Below, one piece after another: positions 48,684 to 57,775 of a DNA stretch of 64,000 bases. Each line of letters opens with the position of its first letter. Position 1 is the first letter of the stretch. The notes under the pieces were generated by a model. The model searched no databases and was not told where the DNA came from. It saw only the letters and a program-made list of their open reading frames with translations. The DNA lies in assembly GCA_030849065.1 (NCBI GenBank), contig JASAON010001604.1:22009-86008 (forward strand). The letters run 5' to 3'. This DNA comes from Jaenimonas drosophilae (lineage: Eukaryota; Euglenozoa; Kinetoplastea; Trypanosomatida; Trypanosomatidae). A program made the translations under genes and the position numbers.

Positions 48684-49595
48684 TCACTTTTTGCCGGAAG
48701 CCTTCGCCCGAAGAAAGCTCTCGCATGCCCGCAGCACCTTTGGACACATTCTAAAATCCACCAGCTGCCTTGACAGGATAGCATTCTTCTCCCCGCTGCG
48801 CAGCAAATCGCCCACGTTCCCCCCTTGTTGACGAATTCCCTTGTCCAGGACGCCATCCAAGTCACCAAACTTCTTGAGAAGCTGGCGCGCACGCACCTTC
48901 CCAATACCCTTCACTCCTGGGATGTTATCGGACGCATCGCCAGCGAGAGATTTAAAGTCACGAATCAGCTTTGGATGAACACCCATGCGCTCAATGACGC
49001 TCTTTTCGGAGATTAGGTGTTTGGTTCGGATGTCATAGTTGTAGCTCCGGTGTGCCTCATCGATAAGCTGATACAAGTCGTAGTCATGGGACATGACCAC
49101 AGTAGGTACGTTCAACTGCTGCAGGTGTAAAGAGAGTGTAGCAATCATGTCATCAGCTTCCGCATTCACACTCTTGAGCCGAGCATCGAAATCCGGCACT
49201 AACAGGACAGTATCGCGGGGTTCCTCTAGGAATACCTTCTTCGCCGTCCTCTCCATCAATCCAAGTTCAGGTGCGCGAACAATATCAGCGCGATTGCTTT
49301 TGTATTCAGGGTAAATGGCACGACGTCCTCCATCTCCCTGATCAAAGCAGACAATAATCTTGTTGTGCTTTGGTGTGTGGCTGTACTCAAGCTGTGGCGA
49401 AAGGAGATGCTGCGCTAGGTGGCTGGGATCAAAGCTATGAGCTGTAGCGATGGCGTAGCGCACATTATTAACTGCAAATCGCTTGGCGTCGATAGGGTGA
49501 CCTTGGCGCGCACAAGTGTAGCTCCACCGGTGATACCATCGATGAATCATGGCTGGTCCGTCAACGAGGACCACAGCTTTTTCACGGATCGCCAT
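48684..49595 (-). CDS. SSE1: 5'-3' exonuclease/FEN-like nuclease (SSE1-like)
   Basis: A 303-residue protein of the Pol I 5'-nuclease family. The start ATG of MAIREKAVVLVDGP is fixed by a long CTT-rich tract and AG sites lying inside the upstream frame. Catalytic acids appear in order: VDGPAMIHRW (Asp12), IIVCFDQGDGGRR, NAEADDMIATL, SHDYDLYQL and GDASDNIPGVKGIG, followed by a helix-hairpin-helix (VRARQLLKKFGDLD). In kinetoplastids the homologue SSE1 removes RNA primers during kinetoplast minicircle replication in the mitochondrion. Here no presequence is apparent, so localisation should be tested. Confidence 0.85.
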   Translation of the reverse strand: MAIREKAVVLVDGPAMIHRWYHRWSYTCARQGHPIDAKRFAVNNVRYAIATAHSFDPSHLAQHLLSPQLEYSHTPKHNKIIVCFDQGDGGRRAIYPEYKSNRADIVRAPELGLMERTAKKVFLEEPRDTVLLVPDFDARLKSVNAEADDMIATLSLHLQQLNVPTVVMSHDYDLYQLIDEAHRSYNYDIRTKHLISEKSVIERMGVHPKLIRDFKSLAGDASDNIPGVKGIGKVRARQLLKKFGDLDGVLDKGIRQQGGNVGDLLRSGEKNAILSRQLVDFRMCPKVLRACESFLRAKASGKK

Positions 49596-49625
49596 GGTAT
49601 GCGGGAAGGGTCCTACACCTAAAAT

Positions 49626-49668
49626 ACACTGTATAGATCCAACGATGAAGAATGTAGAGAAAGATAGA
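49626..49668 (-). promoter_or_regulatory. Trans-splice acceptor of the SSE1-like gene
   Basis: On the minus strand a strong CT-rich tract (complement of about 49637-49680) is followed by AG-containing sequence, and the MAIREK ATG lies 20-50 bases beyond. The tract lies inside the longer open frame and therefore supports the short protein. Confidence 0.65.
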
Positions 49669-49777
49669 AAGGAAGAAAGCCAGGGCAAGTGGTTCATCAC
49701 AACAATGATAATGCCATTGTGTCTTTGTTGCAGGGCTCACAAGAACGAGCAACGAATGTTTGAAATTGGCCCTGGGC

Positions 49778-51115
49778 CTACACAGCCAAAGATGCAACTC
49801 CGACAGACCCAGATTGATATAGTCCTCTCTTTAAGAACCTCTCCAGTCCGGGACGTGCGTTATCTGGAGTATCAGCACTCCCCAGAAGCTGCTCACACAC
49901 CCGTCGCTGGAGCCCTCTCACCTGAACCAAAGGCTCCTCTGGCTGACCACACAAAAAACTTGTGACGCAGTTTTGGAACGCACCTTTCGTGTCTGAACGG
50001 TGCGGCACTGCACTCACAGCCATTACCCAAACTGCAGTTCGAAGGTCATCCTCGTGTGATGAGTGAAGTCGCCACACGTGCTGGAGCACATTCGCAGAAA
50101 GAACCTCCGGTGATCTTCCTTGGGTATGTTGCCACGACAGCACTGCCGCACATAAATGCACCGCTGAAACACGTGCCGCAATCGATCGTGATTGAAGCCA
50201 TGAAAGTATCTCCGGGCGTGAAACCAAGCGATCTGCCACCAAGGTCCACCCAGGAGATGTCGATAATGCCGCCACGAGGACGTTGCAGACCGAATCAACA
50301 ATGCGTTCTGGAACCTCTCCGTTCAGAAGGGCCGCAATCCATCGACTGGCGTAGAGGGTGGCATTGCTCTCATGCATATCGAGTGCAGTGCTGCAGCACT
50401 GGCATGCAAAAGATAGTGTTAAGTCATCTTCCAAGTTACCCATCGCTCTCTCCAGATTCCTGTGGAACTCATCGCTCAGTGTTGTAAAGCGCAAGAGCAC
50501 TCCGCACAGCACAAGGTAATTTGCCAGCATGAGGGGGTCATCTCTGAAAGCGGCAGTTGTTGCCTGATCAATGTAGTCCACAAGTGTGGTATACTCTCTA
50601 AAGAACCGTACTACACAGCCGTTTTTCACCGTTGAAGGACGGTCACAGTCGAACCATCGCAGAAGTGCCTCGCAACGGAATCGCCGATCAATCGCAGCGG
50701 CAATGGGCTTTGCCACCTCCGGTGAAGTGTTCGCCGGTCCTTGAATGAGGGACGTCGCCGAAGTTTGAAGCGACGTGGCAATCTCCACTCGATCGTCCGC
50801 AAGCCCTTCTAGTACAAAATGTACCAGTGGTAAGCCGTTGTGGACATCCAGTTTCACTAGTTCACTTCCACATTCGGTGTGTTCGAATGCCTCGTTCAGT
50901 ACGGAGCCGAGAACATTGTACACGTCAACATTTCGAACGTCCTCGGCCTCTTTCAGGAGACACAGCAAGGTTCCCGGGTCCTCTCTAGCTTGGCGAACGA
51001 GGTCTACAGGCTGAAGAAGCGATCGCAAGGTTTCTTTTGCTCGCCGTGACGTATCCAAGTCATCCGAGCATATCTCCAGACACAGCTTCGGTGCACTCTC
51101 TCTCAGCTGCGTCAT
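49778..51115 (-). CDS. Helical-repeat (HEAT/ARM-like) protein, possibly PSMD5-like
   Basis: A 445-residue all-helical protein starting MTQLRESAPKLCLEICS. Regular Leu-rich amphipathic helices occur throughout, typical of HEAT or armadillo solenoids. Length, N-terminal charge pattern and the last helix plus tail (LERFLKRGLYQSGSV) faintly resemble the proteasome assembly chaperone PSMD5 (S5B). That similarity is weak and was judged by eye. No enzyme motif is present. Confidence 0.55.
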   Translation of the reverse strand: MTQLRESAPKLCLEICSDDLDTSRRAKETLRSLLQPVDLVRQAREDPGTLLCLLKEAEDVRNVDVYNVLGSVLNEAFEHTECGSELVKLDVHNGLPLVHFVLEGLADDRVEIATSLQTSATSLIQGPANTSPEVAKPIAAAIDRRFRCEALLRWFDCDRPSTVKNGCVVRFFREYTTLVDYIDQATTAAFRDDPLMLANYLVLCGVLLRFTTLSDEFHRNLERAMGNLEDDLTLSFACQCCSTALDMHESNATLYASRWIAALLNGEVPERIVDSVCNVLVAALSTSPGWTLVADRLVSRPEILSWLQSRSIAARVSAVHLCAAVLSWQHTQGRSPEVLSANVLQHVWRLHSSHEDDLRTAVWVMAVSAVPHRSDTKGAFQNCVTSFLCGQPEEPLVQVRGLQRRVCEQLLGSADTPDNARPGLERFLKRGLYQSGSVGVASLAV

Positions 51116-51456
51116 GTATGGACACCGCTCACTATGAATGTCAAACTCTTAGATATGAATAGTGTGGGAAATAGACAGACTATGCGTTTGAGGTGCGTTG
51201 TTGCACAATAGTAATTGGTATGTTTTGCGTCCCATACAGAACAATAGGGAGGACGCCGAGGTACTTGCACTACGTACGCACTGAATCACAGCGACACCTA
51301 CGACGCTATAGAAATATGTTCATATGTGCTTGCCACTTCACAAGCGCATGTACAAATTACCACACAACAAAGGTGTGCGGCCAAAACGAGAAATCAGTGC
51401 CAGTATCTCCCATTCAGCTAGGGCAGATCACTCTGCCAGTTCATGACTTTGGACGG
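51116..51456. other. Intergenic spacer
   Basis: About 340 bases with no gene seen. Confidence 0.55.
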
Positions 51457-51651
51457 CTAATCAGCGACGCCCCACAGGGGTGGTACTATTGTTTGTACCT
51501 CAGGGAAAAGTGAACGTAGCCAATCTTCAACGTTTTTCACTTCGTGAACCGTCAGTGCATGCTGCAGTACTGACGATGTATCCTGAGTTGGAGGAAGCAC
51601 AAATGGATTAGCGACACAGTCAGCCTCCGTTGTGACCCTCTCAGCCATCAT
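51457..51651 (-). CDS. Small ORF, possible 64-residue protein
   Basis: A 64-residue frame starting MMAERVTTEADCVANPF, just below a pyrimidine-rich stretch and CAG. The middle is an amphipathic helix (LQHALTVHEVKNVEDWLRSL) and the tail is Pro/Trp-rich. It fills the gap between two larger minus-strand genes and has protein-like composition. No family is recognised, and short frames of this length occur by chance. Confidence 0.4.
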   Translation of the reverse strand: MMAERVTTEADCVANPFVLPPTQDTSSVLQHALTVHEVKNVEDWLRSLFPEVQTIVPPLWGVAD

Positions 51652-52315
51652 TTTCGACGAAGACTGGCAGTTCAAAGATCATCTCATATGCACAGAATAT
51701 GCCACGTTGACAAATTTGAAATGTGAACAAGCACGTGCGGTGACCCCACCAGAAACTACACCGCGGCACCACCACAGAATTGACACTGGCGGAAACGCGC
51801 ACATGATTTGTCATAACGGTGTTACGGGCAAGTAACAGCAATGTGAGATGAGCTATTTTGTGTAAAGAAAGAACCAGATCATGGCGATTGTTTCACAATT
51901 CGGAAAACCGTGCGCGTTTTCCAATTCCTCAGTGTGTTACAAGCTTCGCTTACTCCCACTCTCATTCTGGTTTTCTGTATCTGATGATGGTCAGGAAGGA
52001 GTCCCTTGCCCGGGGTTTCATGCGGCCACGAAAAACACAACAAAAAGAGAGAGTTTGGCGCCGCCAAAAGCGGAGTTTCACCACACCAGTCAAACACAAC
52101 ATGAAAGTATACATTCGTGAAGAGCGCATGGAAGCCGGAGCATAGGGGATTGTACAGGAAATCACTGATTTGAAGAAGAAAATAATTACTTTACAAAGGG
52201 AACAAAAGTTCCGTCAACTCACCCAACCCAGCCAGCGGCACATAGAACAGGTAGTACGTACGACCTGCCAGCCTACTATATCGTCAGGGACGCGCTCACA
52301 CGAAAGACAAAAACA
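51652..52315. other. Intergenic spacer
   Basis: About 660 bases. Short frames occur on both strands, including a basic plus-strand frame at 51858-52145, but none is convincing. Confidence 0.5.
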
Positions 52316-53923
52316 TCATGACGGCTGCCATGATGTAGTCCGTAAATCCGCATGCAGACGCGGGGAGCTTCCATAGCTGTGGTTCGGCGAGCCTCCCATC
52401 ATTCGATCCATCTTCGAATTGTCAGCTCTTAGAATTGCATCATAATCAAGAGTACTGTGGTGAGGAAGCCGATAGCCGGTAGGAGCTGCTGGTTTTCGCG
52501 CGATGCTGTCCATTTTTCCCTCCAACTTCTTCGCATATGGTGCATTCTTAATTAGTCCCATAAATGGGCGAATCCTGGTAACCAGAACCTCCGATTGGGC
52601 GGGGGTACTGATAGACAGAGCGGTCTGCAGCACATAGTTTCCATAGTCATCTTGAATCAGACGCGAAATAATTTCTGGATTGCACATCATGATCACATAT
52701 TTCTCCTGAACGGGAGTTGATGCACCACGCAGTACCTTCTCCATTACATTTGAGCTGAATTTGTTGATACACAAGCTGACCAAATGCGGTAGGAAGGCCA
52801 GTGCAATAGTATCATTGATTATGCTATCATGCGCGCCTAGGACATACTGGAGCACATAGTTGCCAAAAGGGTCACGCACAATTTCAAGACAGCACATCAG
52901 TATTCGGTTGACCAGCTCCTTCTTCTGGGTGGGAGATGCGTACTCGAGACAGCGTTGCAGCACACAGCAGCCCTGTTTGTTTCTCGCAATCGCCACGCAA
53001 TCCTTTCCAACAGCCTGATAAATGAATTCCTTGTCAGGGTAATCAAATCTCTGGAGTACTTTTTGAATGACGTGGTTTCCGTGAGCATCCTTTACTAAGC
53101 GAACCACATCCTTTGCCAAAGCTTCACGAACAATCTCCATCTCCTCGCGGGTCGATATCGTTTCGATCATTTTCTGCACGCTAAAGGTTCCATGGGGAGT
53201 CAGAGCTATCATTGAAATCTGAGGAGCTGCTACACACGCAAGGTTGTACCTCACATCCTCAGGAATGATATCAAAGAGCTTCTGTACGAGGAAATTGGCA
53301 TATTGGTCAGTCATGAGTTCCGCAACATGTGGGATAATTTCGCTCATAATAACCTGCACCGTCTCGGGGTCACAGTTTCCGTCCAACCACCGTTGTAAGA
53401 AGCGACACCCATGTTGGTCTTTCGCTGTCAGATACACGTGTCCGCGAAGGGCATCAAGAGTGATTCCGCATGAAGGAGACTGATATCTGCTGGGAGAAAT
53501 TGGGCATGCTAGTAGTCCTCCTGCTGATGGAGAATCCGTTGCGCCGTCGAGATGAATAAAGGCACTACCATTGCTCGCATCTGCTGGGCCAAAGAGATCG
53601 TAAGGGGAGCGAGGGAGTAACTGCTTTGGGCGAAGTGGAGACGGAGTATGAACAACAGTCCGACGAAGTCCAATCCCTCGAATTGGGGAGTTTGTTGGTG
53701 TATTCGCCTGAAGCCAGTTGTTAATTTGCTCCATTGTTGGATCCTTGACTGGGGTGCACACATCAGCTGGCGTCAGCGGAGCAGGGGTGGCAAATACCTG
53801 AGAACATTTCGTGTACTTTCCCGATGGCTTGGGCTGTGGATCCTCATCTTCGACCACCTGCTGCAGCAGCTCCTCAAGGTTCGACTCAGCACGGAACTCG
53901 TCCTCATGAACTGTCCAAGACAT
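52316..53923 (-). CDS. Pumilio/PUF RNA-binding protein
   Basis: A 535-residue cytosolic RNA-binding protein starting MSWTVHEDEFRAESNLE. A disordered N-terminus of about 160 residues precedes eight PUF repeats. The RNA-contact helices read, in order, DQHGCRFLQ, DQYANFLVQ, TPHGTFSVQ, DAHGNHVIQ, NKQGCCVLQ, DPFGNYVLQ, NKFSSNVME and DDYGNYVLQ. By the PUF code these fit A, U, A?, U, A, U, G, U for repeats 1-8, so the predicted target read 5' to 3' is UGUAUAUA, the classic Pumilio element. In kinetoplastids PUF proteins regulate mRNA stability and translation. The paralogue is not decided. Confidence 0.95.
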   Translation of the reverse strand: MSWTVHEDEFRAESNLEELLQQVVEDEDPQPKPSGKYTKCSQVFATPAPLTPADVCTPVKDPTMEQINNWLQANTPTNSPIRGIGLRRTVVHTPSPLRPKQLLPRSPYDLFGPADASNGSAFIHLDGATDSPSAGGLLACPISPSRYQSPSCGITLDALRGHVYLTAKDQHGCRFLQRWLDGNCDPETVQVIMSEIIPHVAELMTDQYANFLVQKLFDIIPEDVRYNLACVAAPQISMIALTPHGTFSVQKMIETISTREEMEIVREALAKDVVRLVKDAHGNHVIQKVLQRFDYPDKEFIYQAVGKDCVAIARNKQGCCVLQRCLEYASPTQKKELVNRILMCCLEIVRDPFGNYVLQYVLGAHDSIINDTIALAFLPHLVSLCINKFSSNVMEKVLRGASTPVQEKYVIMMCNPEIISRLIQDDYGNYVLQTALSISTPAQSEVLVTRIRPFMGLIKNAPYAKKLEGKMDSIARKPAAPTGYRLPHHSTLDYDAILRADNSKMDRMMGGSPNHSYGSSPRLHADLRTTSWQPS

Positions 53924-54118
53924 GATATGTGCTCCGATGGAAAATCTTCTTAGTGCTCGCTATTAATTGCTTTCTTCTTCAAAAATCAAGAGCAATATCA
54001 GATTGTGCACAGCTAATGCAACAAATGAGAGAGAAAAGTAGTAGTAGGATGTTGACAAATCAAATTCAAGTTCAATGATTTCAGTTTATTATTCTGCCAG
54101 CACGATATAGGAAAAACA

Positions 54119-54781
54119 TCAAGCACTGCGGCGTGTTGCTTCATCAATCTCACGAGAAAGCTGACCCCACTGACGGTATGTTTCGAGGCTTAACGAAGCA
54201 TGCTTTGAGCTGGAAAGAGGGAGAATGCTGTCAACACTCTCAGCGGTGTGGTCAGTCTTCCCACAGAGAAAAAACAAGTACGACCACAACATTGAAACGC
54301 CACCAATAAAAAAACACACTGGCTCCATGACGTCCCATCCGTAGACCACAAACGTAAAATATGCGAGGCAAGCCATCTGTGAACAGCATCCAAGAGTCAC
54401 CCAAGCCCAGAACTTTTTCCGGTTGGAAAGTGCGGTCACCATAGTACTAGTTGATGCAGACTCAGCAAGTGATGTCGTCAAATATTGGCTATCCAAAGAG
54501 AGCACAGGAATCACACATTCGTGCCCTTTCAGTGTCCTATCGCACGCACTTTGAACAATCTCATGCGGCCTAATGTGAAGCAAATTCTGTCCAACATCAA
54601 CCACACGGCGTGCTGCACACAGATCAGCGAGAAATTCTTCTGCTTCTTGAGAAGTCATTCGAAGCAATTGCGGAGCATTCCATCCAGTGCACATGCCAAG
54701 TACATGACTTTTGGTCACCAAGGTTGCATCGCAAATATCTAAAAGCCCTGAAACATAAAGTTTTCGCTGTAATGCTAACAT
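54119..54781 (-). CDS. MCU: Mitochondrial calcium uniporter (MCU) family pore subunit
   Basis: A 220-residue protein. The start MLALQRKLYVSG lies directly below a T-rich tract ending TTCAG; an upstream Met in frame (54850) is disfavoured. Residues 126-146 form the first transmembrane span, then the pore motif WDVMEP at 149-154 (family WDIMEP, which provides the Ca2+ selectivity filter), then the second span (155-173). A helical domain precedes, at 20-115. MCU forms the inner-membrane Ca2+ channel. Kinetoplastids have several MCU-type subunits, and this short one could be any of them. Confidence 0.9.
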   Translation of the reverse strand: MLALQRKLYVSGLLDICDATLVTKSHVLGMCTGWNAPQLLRMTSQEAEEFLADLCAARRVVDVGQNLLHIRPHEIVQSACDRTLKGHECVIPVLSLDSQYLTTSLAESASTSTMVTALSNRKKFWAWVTLGCCSQMACLAYFTFVVYGWDVMEPVCFFIGGVSMLWSYLFFLCGKTDHTAESVDSILPLSSSKHASLSLETYRQWGQLSREIDEATRRSA

Positions 54782-54932
54782 CTGTGTCTGAATTTGTAAA
54801 GGAAAAAATACGCAAGTTGAAGAGGGATTGTAATTGTTCTCCGACAGCACTCATCACATAACAGTGCTTCGTTGAATTCAACGGAAATATAACATGGCGC
54901 AGCTCAATAATATCATCGGGGCACTTCCACAT

Positions 54933-55628
54933 CTAAATTTGATCGAGATAGTCACGAAGCTGCTCAACTGATAGAATTTCAAACTTTTTATCAGTCACTC
55001 GTCCGACTTGAGTATTCTCTGCAGTCATTTTCCCATCAAATCCCTCCTTGAGAGTTAAAAGCGCAGTGTGGATGGAATCTTCTAGCTCCATATCGTTGGT
55101 GTACCTCTTCTCCAAAAATGCCTTTGCTTCCGTACTTCCCTGACCAATCGCCGTTGCCTTCCATGCCCAAAATGTTCCACTTGGATCAACTTGGTACAAA
55201 TGATAGCCATTGGCATCCACCCCAGAAACAAGAAGAGAACAGCCAAACGGACGTACACCGCCAGACTGAGTAAACTCTTGATAAAGTGAGCTGATCTGGC
55301 GCACCAGTTGACTCACTGGAATCGGTTCATGATAGCGCAGCTTGTACTGTTGGCAAGATTTGCGGGCAGAGTCAATGAGAACACGACAGTCAGGACCCAT
55401 ACCACTGTAGGTGCAGCCAACGTGGTCATCTAGCACGAAAATTTTCTGGAGGGTGGAGGAATCAACCAAAGGTGAGGTAGTCTTCTTTTTCGCCGCAATC
55501 ACAACTCCATCAGTTGCCTTCACCCCAAGAGTAGTTGTTCCTTTTCCCATTGCAGTAGTAGCATACTCAATCTGAACAAGCTTTCCAGATGGGCTGAAGG
55601 TGGTAAGCCCGTAATACGCCTCAGACAT
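54933..55628 (-). CDS. PSMA2: 20S proteasome subunit alpha 2
   Basis: A 231-residue alpha subunit starting MSEAYYGLTTFSPSGKL, the expected length. The alpha-type N-terminal signature TTFSPSGKLVQIEYA is present, and no beta-type active Thr. Family features specific to alpha2 include YSGMGPDCRVLIDSARK, PIPVSQLVRQISS and FTQSGGVRPFG. It forms the outer rings of the 20S core. Strongly conserved. Confidence 0.97.
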   Translation of the reverse strand: MSEAYYGLTTFSPSGKLVQIEYATTAMGKGTTTLGVKATDGVVIAAKKKTTSPLVDSSTLQKIFVLDDHVGCTYSGMGPDCRVLIDSARKSCQQYKLRYHEPIPVSQLVRQISSLYQEFTQSGGVRPFGCSLLVSGVDANGYHLYQVDPSGTFWAWKATAIGQGSTEAKAFLEKRYTNDMELEDSIHTALLTLKEGFDGKMTAENTQVGRVTDKKFEILSVEQLRDYLDQI

Positions 55629-55933
55629 GATTGAAAATCCGATAGTAGAGTGGATCGATGAAAATCAGGCCTTGAAACTTCAACCTTGGTAGGAAATAGA
55701 TATAGAAGAAATGATATTATTCAAGCTCAAAGAAATTTGTGCCAAGTCAGTGCAAACTCAAAATAGATCCCCCTAATATAACTTTGAGCTACTTTCCTAC
55801 ATGGTGAACAACGCTAAATGCTAATTGAGTTCACACAAAACTTCCATGTTTCCCGCCAACTACTGGACACCTACTGAACCTGAAGCTAATGTATATAAAA
55901 ATGAGCGCTACACAGAAGTGTAATTCTCATGAG
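55629..55933. other. AT-rich intergenic spacer
   Basis: About 305 AT-rich bases with no gene seen. Confidence 0.6.
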
Positions 55934-56404
55934 TTACTCAACGGGCTTCATTCCCTTGACAAAGATGTCGTGAAGCACAGGGGCCGTCTCACGCCAATCA
56001 ACAGCATCCACATCGTAAAGAGGCTCAAAGTCGCGGTCCTGCCAGAACTCATACGCACCCTTGCGGACAGTCTTAACGGGTTGGTACAGGGGCTCAAATT
56101 CCTTCCATGGCTTAGCACCATACAGAATGGTGTGGTCAAAATGACCAAGAGCCTTCTTTTCATCCCACTTCTCCAGCCAAGTTTCGTGCATCATGCGCTC
56201 AACATACCAGCGCATCTTCTTGCACATAGAGTGGCTCTCACCCCAGTTACCCACGCAATGAAGCCATTGATAGTAGGCGAGAATTCCGTTCTTCTGCTTG
56301 TTCAATGTACCGCAGAAACGTGGATCATTGAAATCGCTGAAGTGGGGAACTGCGGGAAGCTCCTCGCGCTGGATCTTGTACTTCTTGTGGTCTTCGTGCG
56401 GCAT
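55934..56404 (-). CDS. COX6B: Cytochrome c oxidase subunit 6B-like
   Basis: A 156-residue protein starting MPHEDHKKYKIQREE. The COX6B core spans about 26-92: FNDPRFCGTLNKQ, AYYQWLHCVGNWG, MCKKMRWYVERMM and ETWLEKWDEKKALGHF, matching the COX6B W-x2-WDEQR-x2-GTF ending. In bovine COX6B two disulfides join C29-C64 and C39-C53. Here the C39-C53 partners are kept (Cys50, Cys61), but both partners of the other bridge are replaced (Gly40, Met72). The subunit sits at the intermembrane-space face of complex IV. The C-terminal extension of some 60 residues is Trp- and acid-rich. Confidence 0.8.
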   Translation of the reverse strand: MPHEDHKKYKIQREELPAVPHFSDFNDPRFCGTLNKQKNGILAYYQWLHCVGNWGESHSMCKKMRWYVERMMHETWLEKWDEKKALGHFDHTILYGAKPWKEFEPLYQPVKTVRKGAYEFWQDRDFEPLYDVDAVDWRETAPVLHDIFVKGMKPVE

Positions 56405-56576
56405 GATGCGAAATCGATATTCTCTATTCTAAATGAAAAGAGGGCATTTGTGAAGATCAGAGCAATTTATATCAGTGTCTCCGAAGGAAGATTAATCATG
56501 ACTCCTCAAACGAAATTGTGTCGAAAATGCTCATTCAAATAATCAAACAGAAATCATCGAAACAGAAGGTCACCCA

Positions 56577-56975
56577 TTACAGCGTAATGCGCTGAAGCTT
56601 CGCATTTCCGTTGATGAGACGGACGTCGAGCTCGAACGCCTTTCGCACAATAGCCTTGCGCTTCCTCGCTCCAACGGTGTGGGAAATGACGCCAGCGTAC
56701 TTTCGGTTTTGCATCACCAACATGCTCAAATCCTGCACGTTGTTAATAGGGAAATTTTTGAAGCCAGATGGGGTGATGTACTTCGTTGCGCGGTCGCTAC
56801 CATAACCCTTATTTGGCATCGCCTTTTGACCCTTATAGCGACGGCGGACGGGGGAGTCCTCACCACGGGGCTTGCGCCAGCTAGAGCTCAGCTGAGGAAA
56901 CTGCTCATAACGGTGGCGCGTAAACTTCTTGGTGCGCTTCTTCACAACCGACTTCGGGATAATGGGCTTGACCAT
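56577..56975 (-). CDS. RPL32: 60S ribosomal protein eL32
   Basis: A 132-residue cytosolic ribosomal protein starting MVKPIIPKSVVKKRTKK. The eL32 hallmark is clear: KFTRHRYEQFPQLSSSWRKP, then RRRYKGQKAMPNKGYGSD and the C-terminal GARKRKAIVRKAFELDVRL. Length is normal. It is the second gene from the strand switch on the minus side. Confidence 0.97.
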   Translation of the reverse strand: MVKPIIPKSVVKKRTKKFTRHRYEQFPQLSSSWRKPRGEDSPVRRRYKGQKAMPNKGYGSDRATKYITPSGFKNFPINNVQDLSMLVMQNRKYAGVISHTVGARKRKAIVRKAFELDVRLINGNAKLQRITL

Positions 56976-57103
56976 TTTCTGCTGCTAAGAAACAAGAAAA
57001 GAAGAGGCAATATTTGGAAAGATAGTGATTTCAAATTACCAAGCACAATAGCCAAACACAATTATCCATAGCAATAATTGCAAAAGAGCGGCATGTCAAG
57101 CGT

Positions 57104-57430
57104 TTATTGCTTCGAGTGCTTGGTTCCCCTTTTCCGCTGCAGTGCACGACTTACTGCGGCAAAGAATGCGGGGCGGTCCACTAATGTAATCACCTCATAC
57201 CTCCCTTTGGAACATCTAAAATTAAACAACGCATGGTGTCTCTCTCCGCCATTATGATCGGGGGTGATTATGACTCTGAAGCCACGTTTCTCAAGCGCCA
57301 CTTTTATTGAGAACAACTGCTGTTTGCACACCGATGAGTAGCGTGCGATGCACCTTGCGCACGCCGGTGGCAATTCGCTGCTATTCTTCTCGCCCGCACA
57401 ATCACGTCTGGAACAAAACTTGCACAGCAT
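57104..57430 (-). CDS. Cys-rich small protein, first gene of the minus cistron
   Basis: A 108-residue protein starting MLCKFCSRRDCAGEKNS. The first 36 residues hold six cysteines in C-x2-C, C and C-x2-C pairs (C3, C6, C11, C24, C27, C35), suggesting a zinc-binding cluster. The rest is a small alpha/beta-looking part (EKRGFRVIITPDHNGGERHH, then YEVITLVDRPAFFAAVSRAL). No family is recognised. It is the gene nearest the strand switch on the left. Confidence 0.65.
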   Translation of the reverse strand: MLCKFCSRRDCAGEKNSSELPPACARCIARYSSVCKQQLFSIKVALEKRGFRVIITPDHNGGERHHALFNFRCSKGRYEVITLVDRPAFFAAVSRALQRKRGTKHSKQ

Positions 57431-57505
57431 CTTTGCCTAGAAACGTAGGATGAGACGGAAAAAATGAACACATGGTGCGCTGGAAGGGAAGGTGGAAGCA
57501 GCGGT

Positions 57506-57517
57506 GGGGGGGGGGGG
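57506..57517 (+). repeat. G12 homopolymer
   Basis: A pure run of 12 guanines in the strand-switch region. Confidence 0.95.
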
Positions 57518-57704
57518 TCGAGAGTTTCTCTTCACTTGTGTGCGGGTGGGTGGGGGATAGCCAAGGTAGCTAAGCATGGCGGTGGCTAGTCGAGAACCTC
57601 CAGCGAGAAATCGTTGCCGCTAATTTGTTGAGTCTGATCGTCATACGGGGCGGGGGGGGGCACGTGGACGAAGGAAAAATCTGCGTATCGAACTGTGTGT
57701 GTGT

Positions 57705-57721
57705 GGGGGGGGGGGGGGGGG
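57705..57721 (+). repeat. G17 homopolymer preceded by (GT)n
   Basis: A pure run of 17 guanines directly after a short GT repeat, 58 bases before the first plus-strand ATG. Confidence 0.95.
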
Positions 57722-57744
57722 CCAGTAAGTCAAACTGCTGCATC

Positions 57745-57775
57745 CTATTGTCTTATTCCCATTTCCATTTTGTAG
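57745..57775 (+). promoter_or_regulatory. Trans-splice acceptor, 3-base 5' UTR
   Basis: A pyrimidine-rich tract ends in AG at 57774-57775. The ATG of the next gene starts three bases later (57779), implying an unusually short leader after the spliced leader. Confidence 0.75.

Noticed and set aside
51858..52145. Basic plus-strand frame that recalls a small ribosomal protein
   Set aside because: It runs against the polycistron, and basic residues alone do not support a call.
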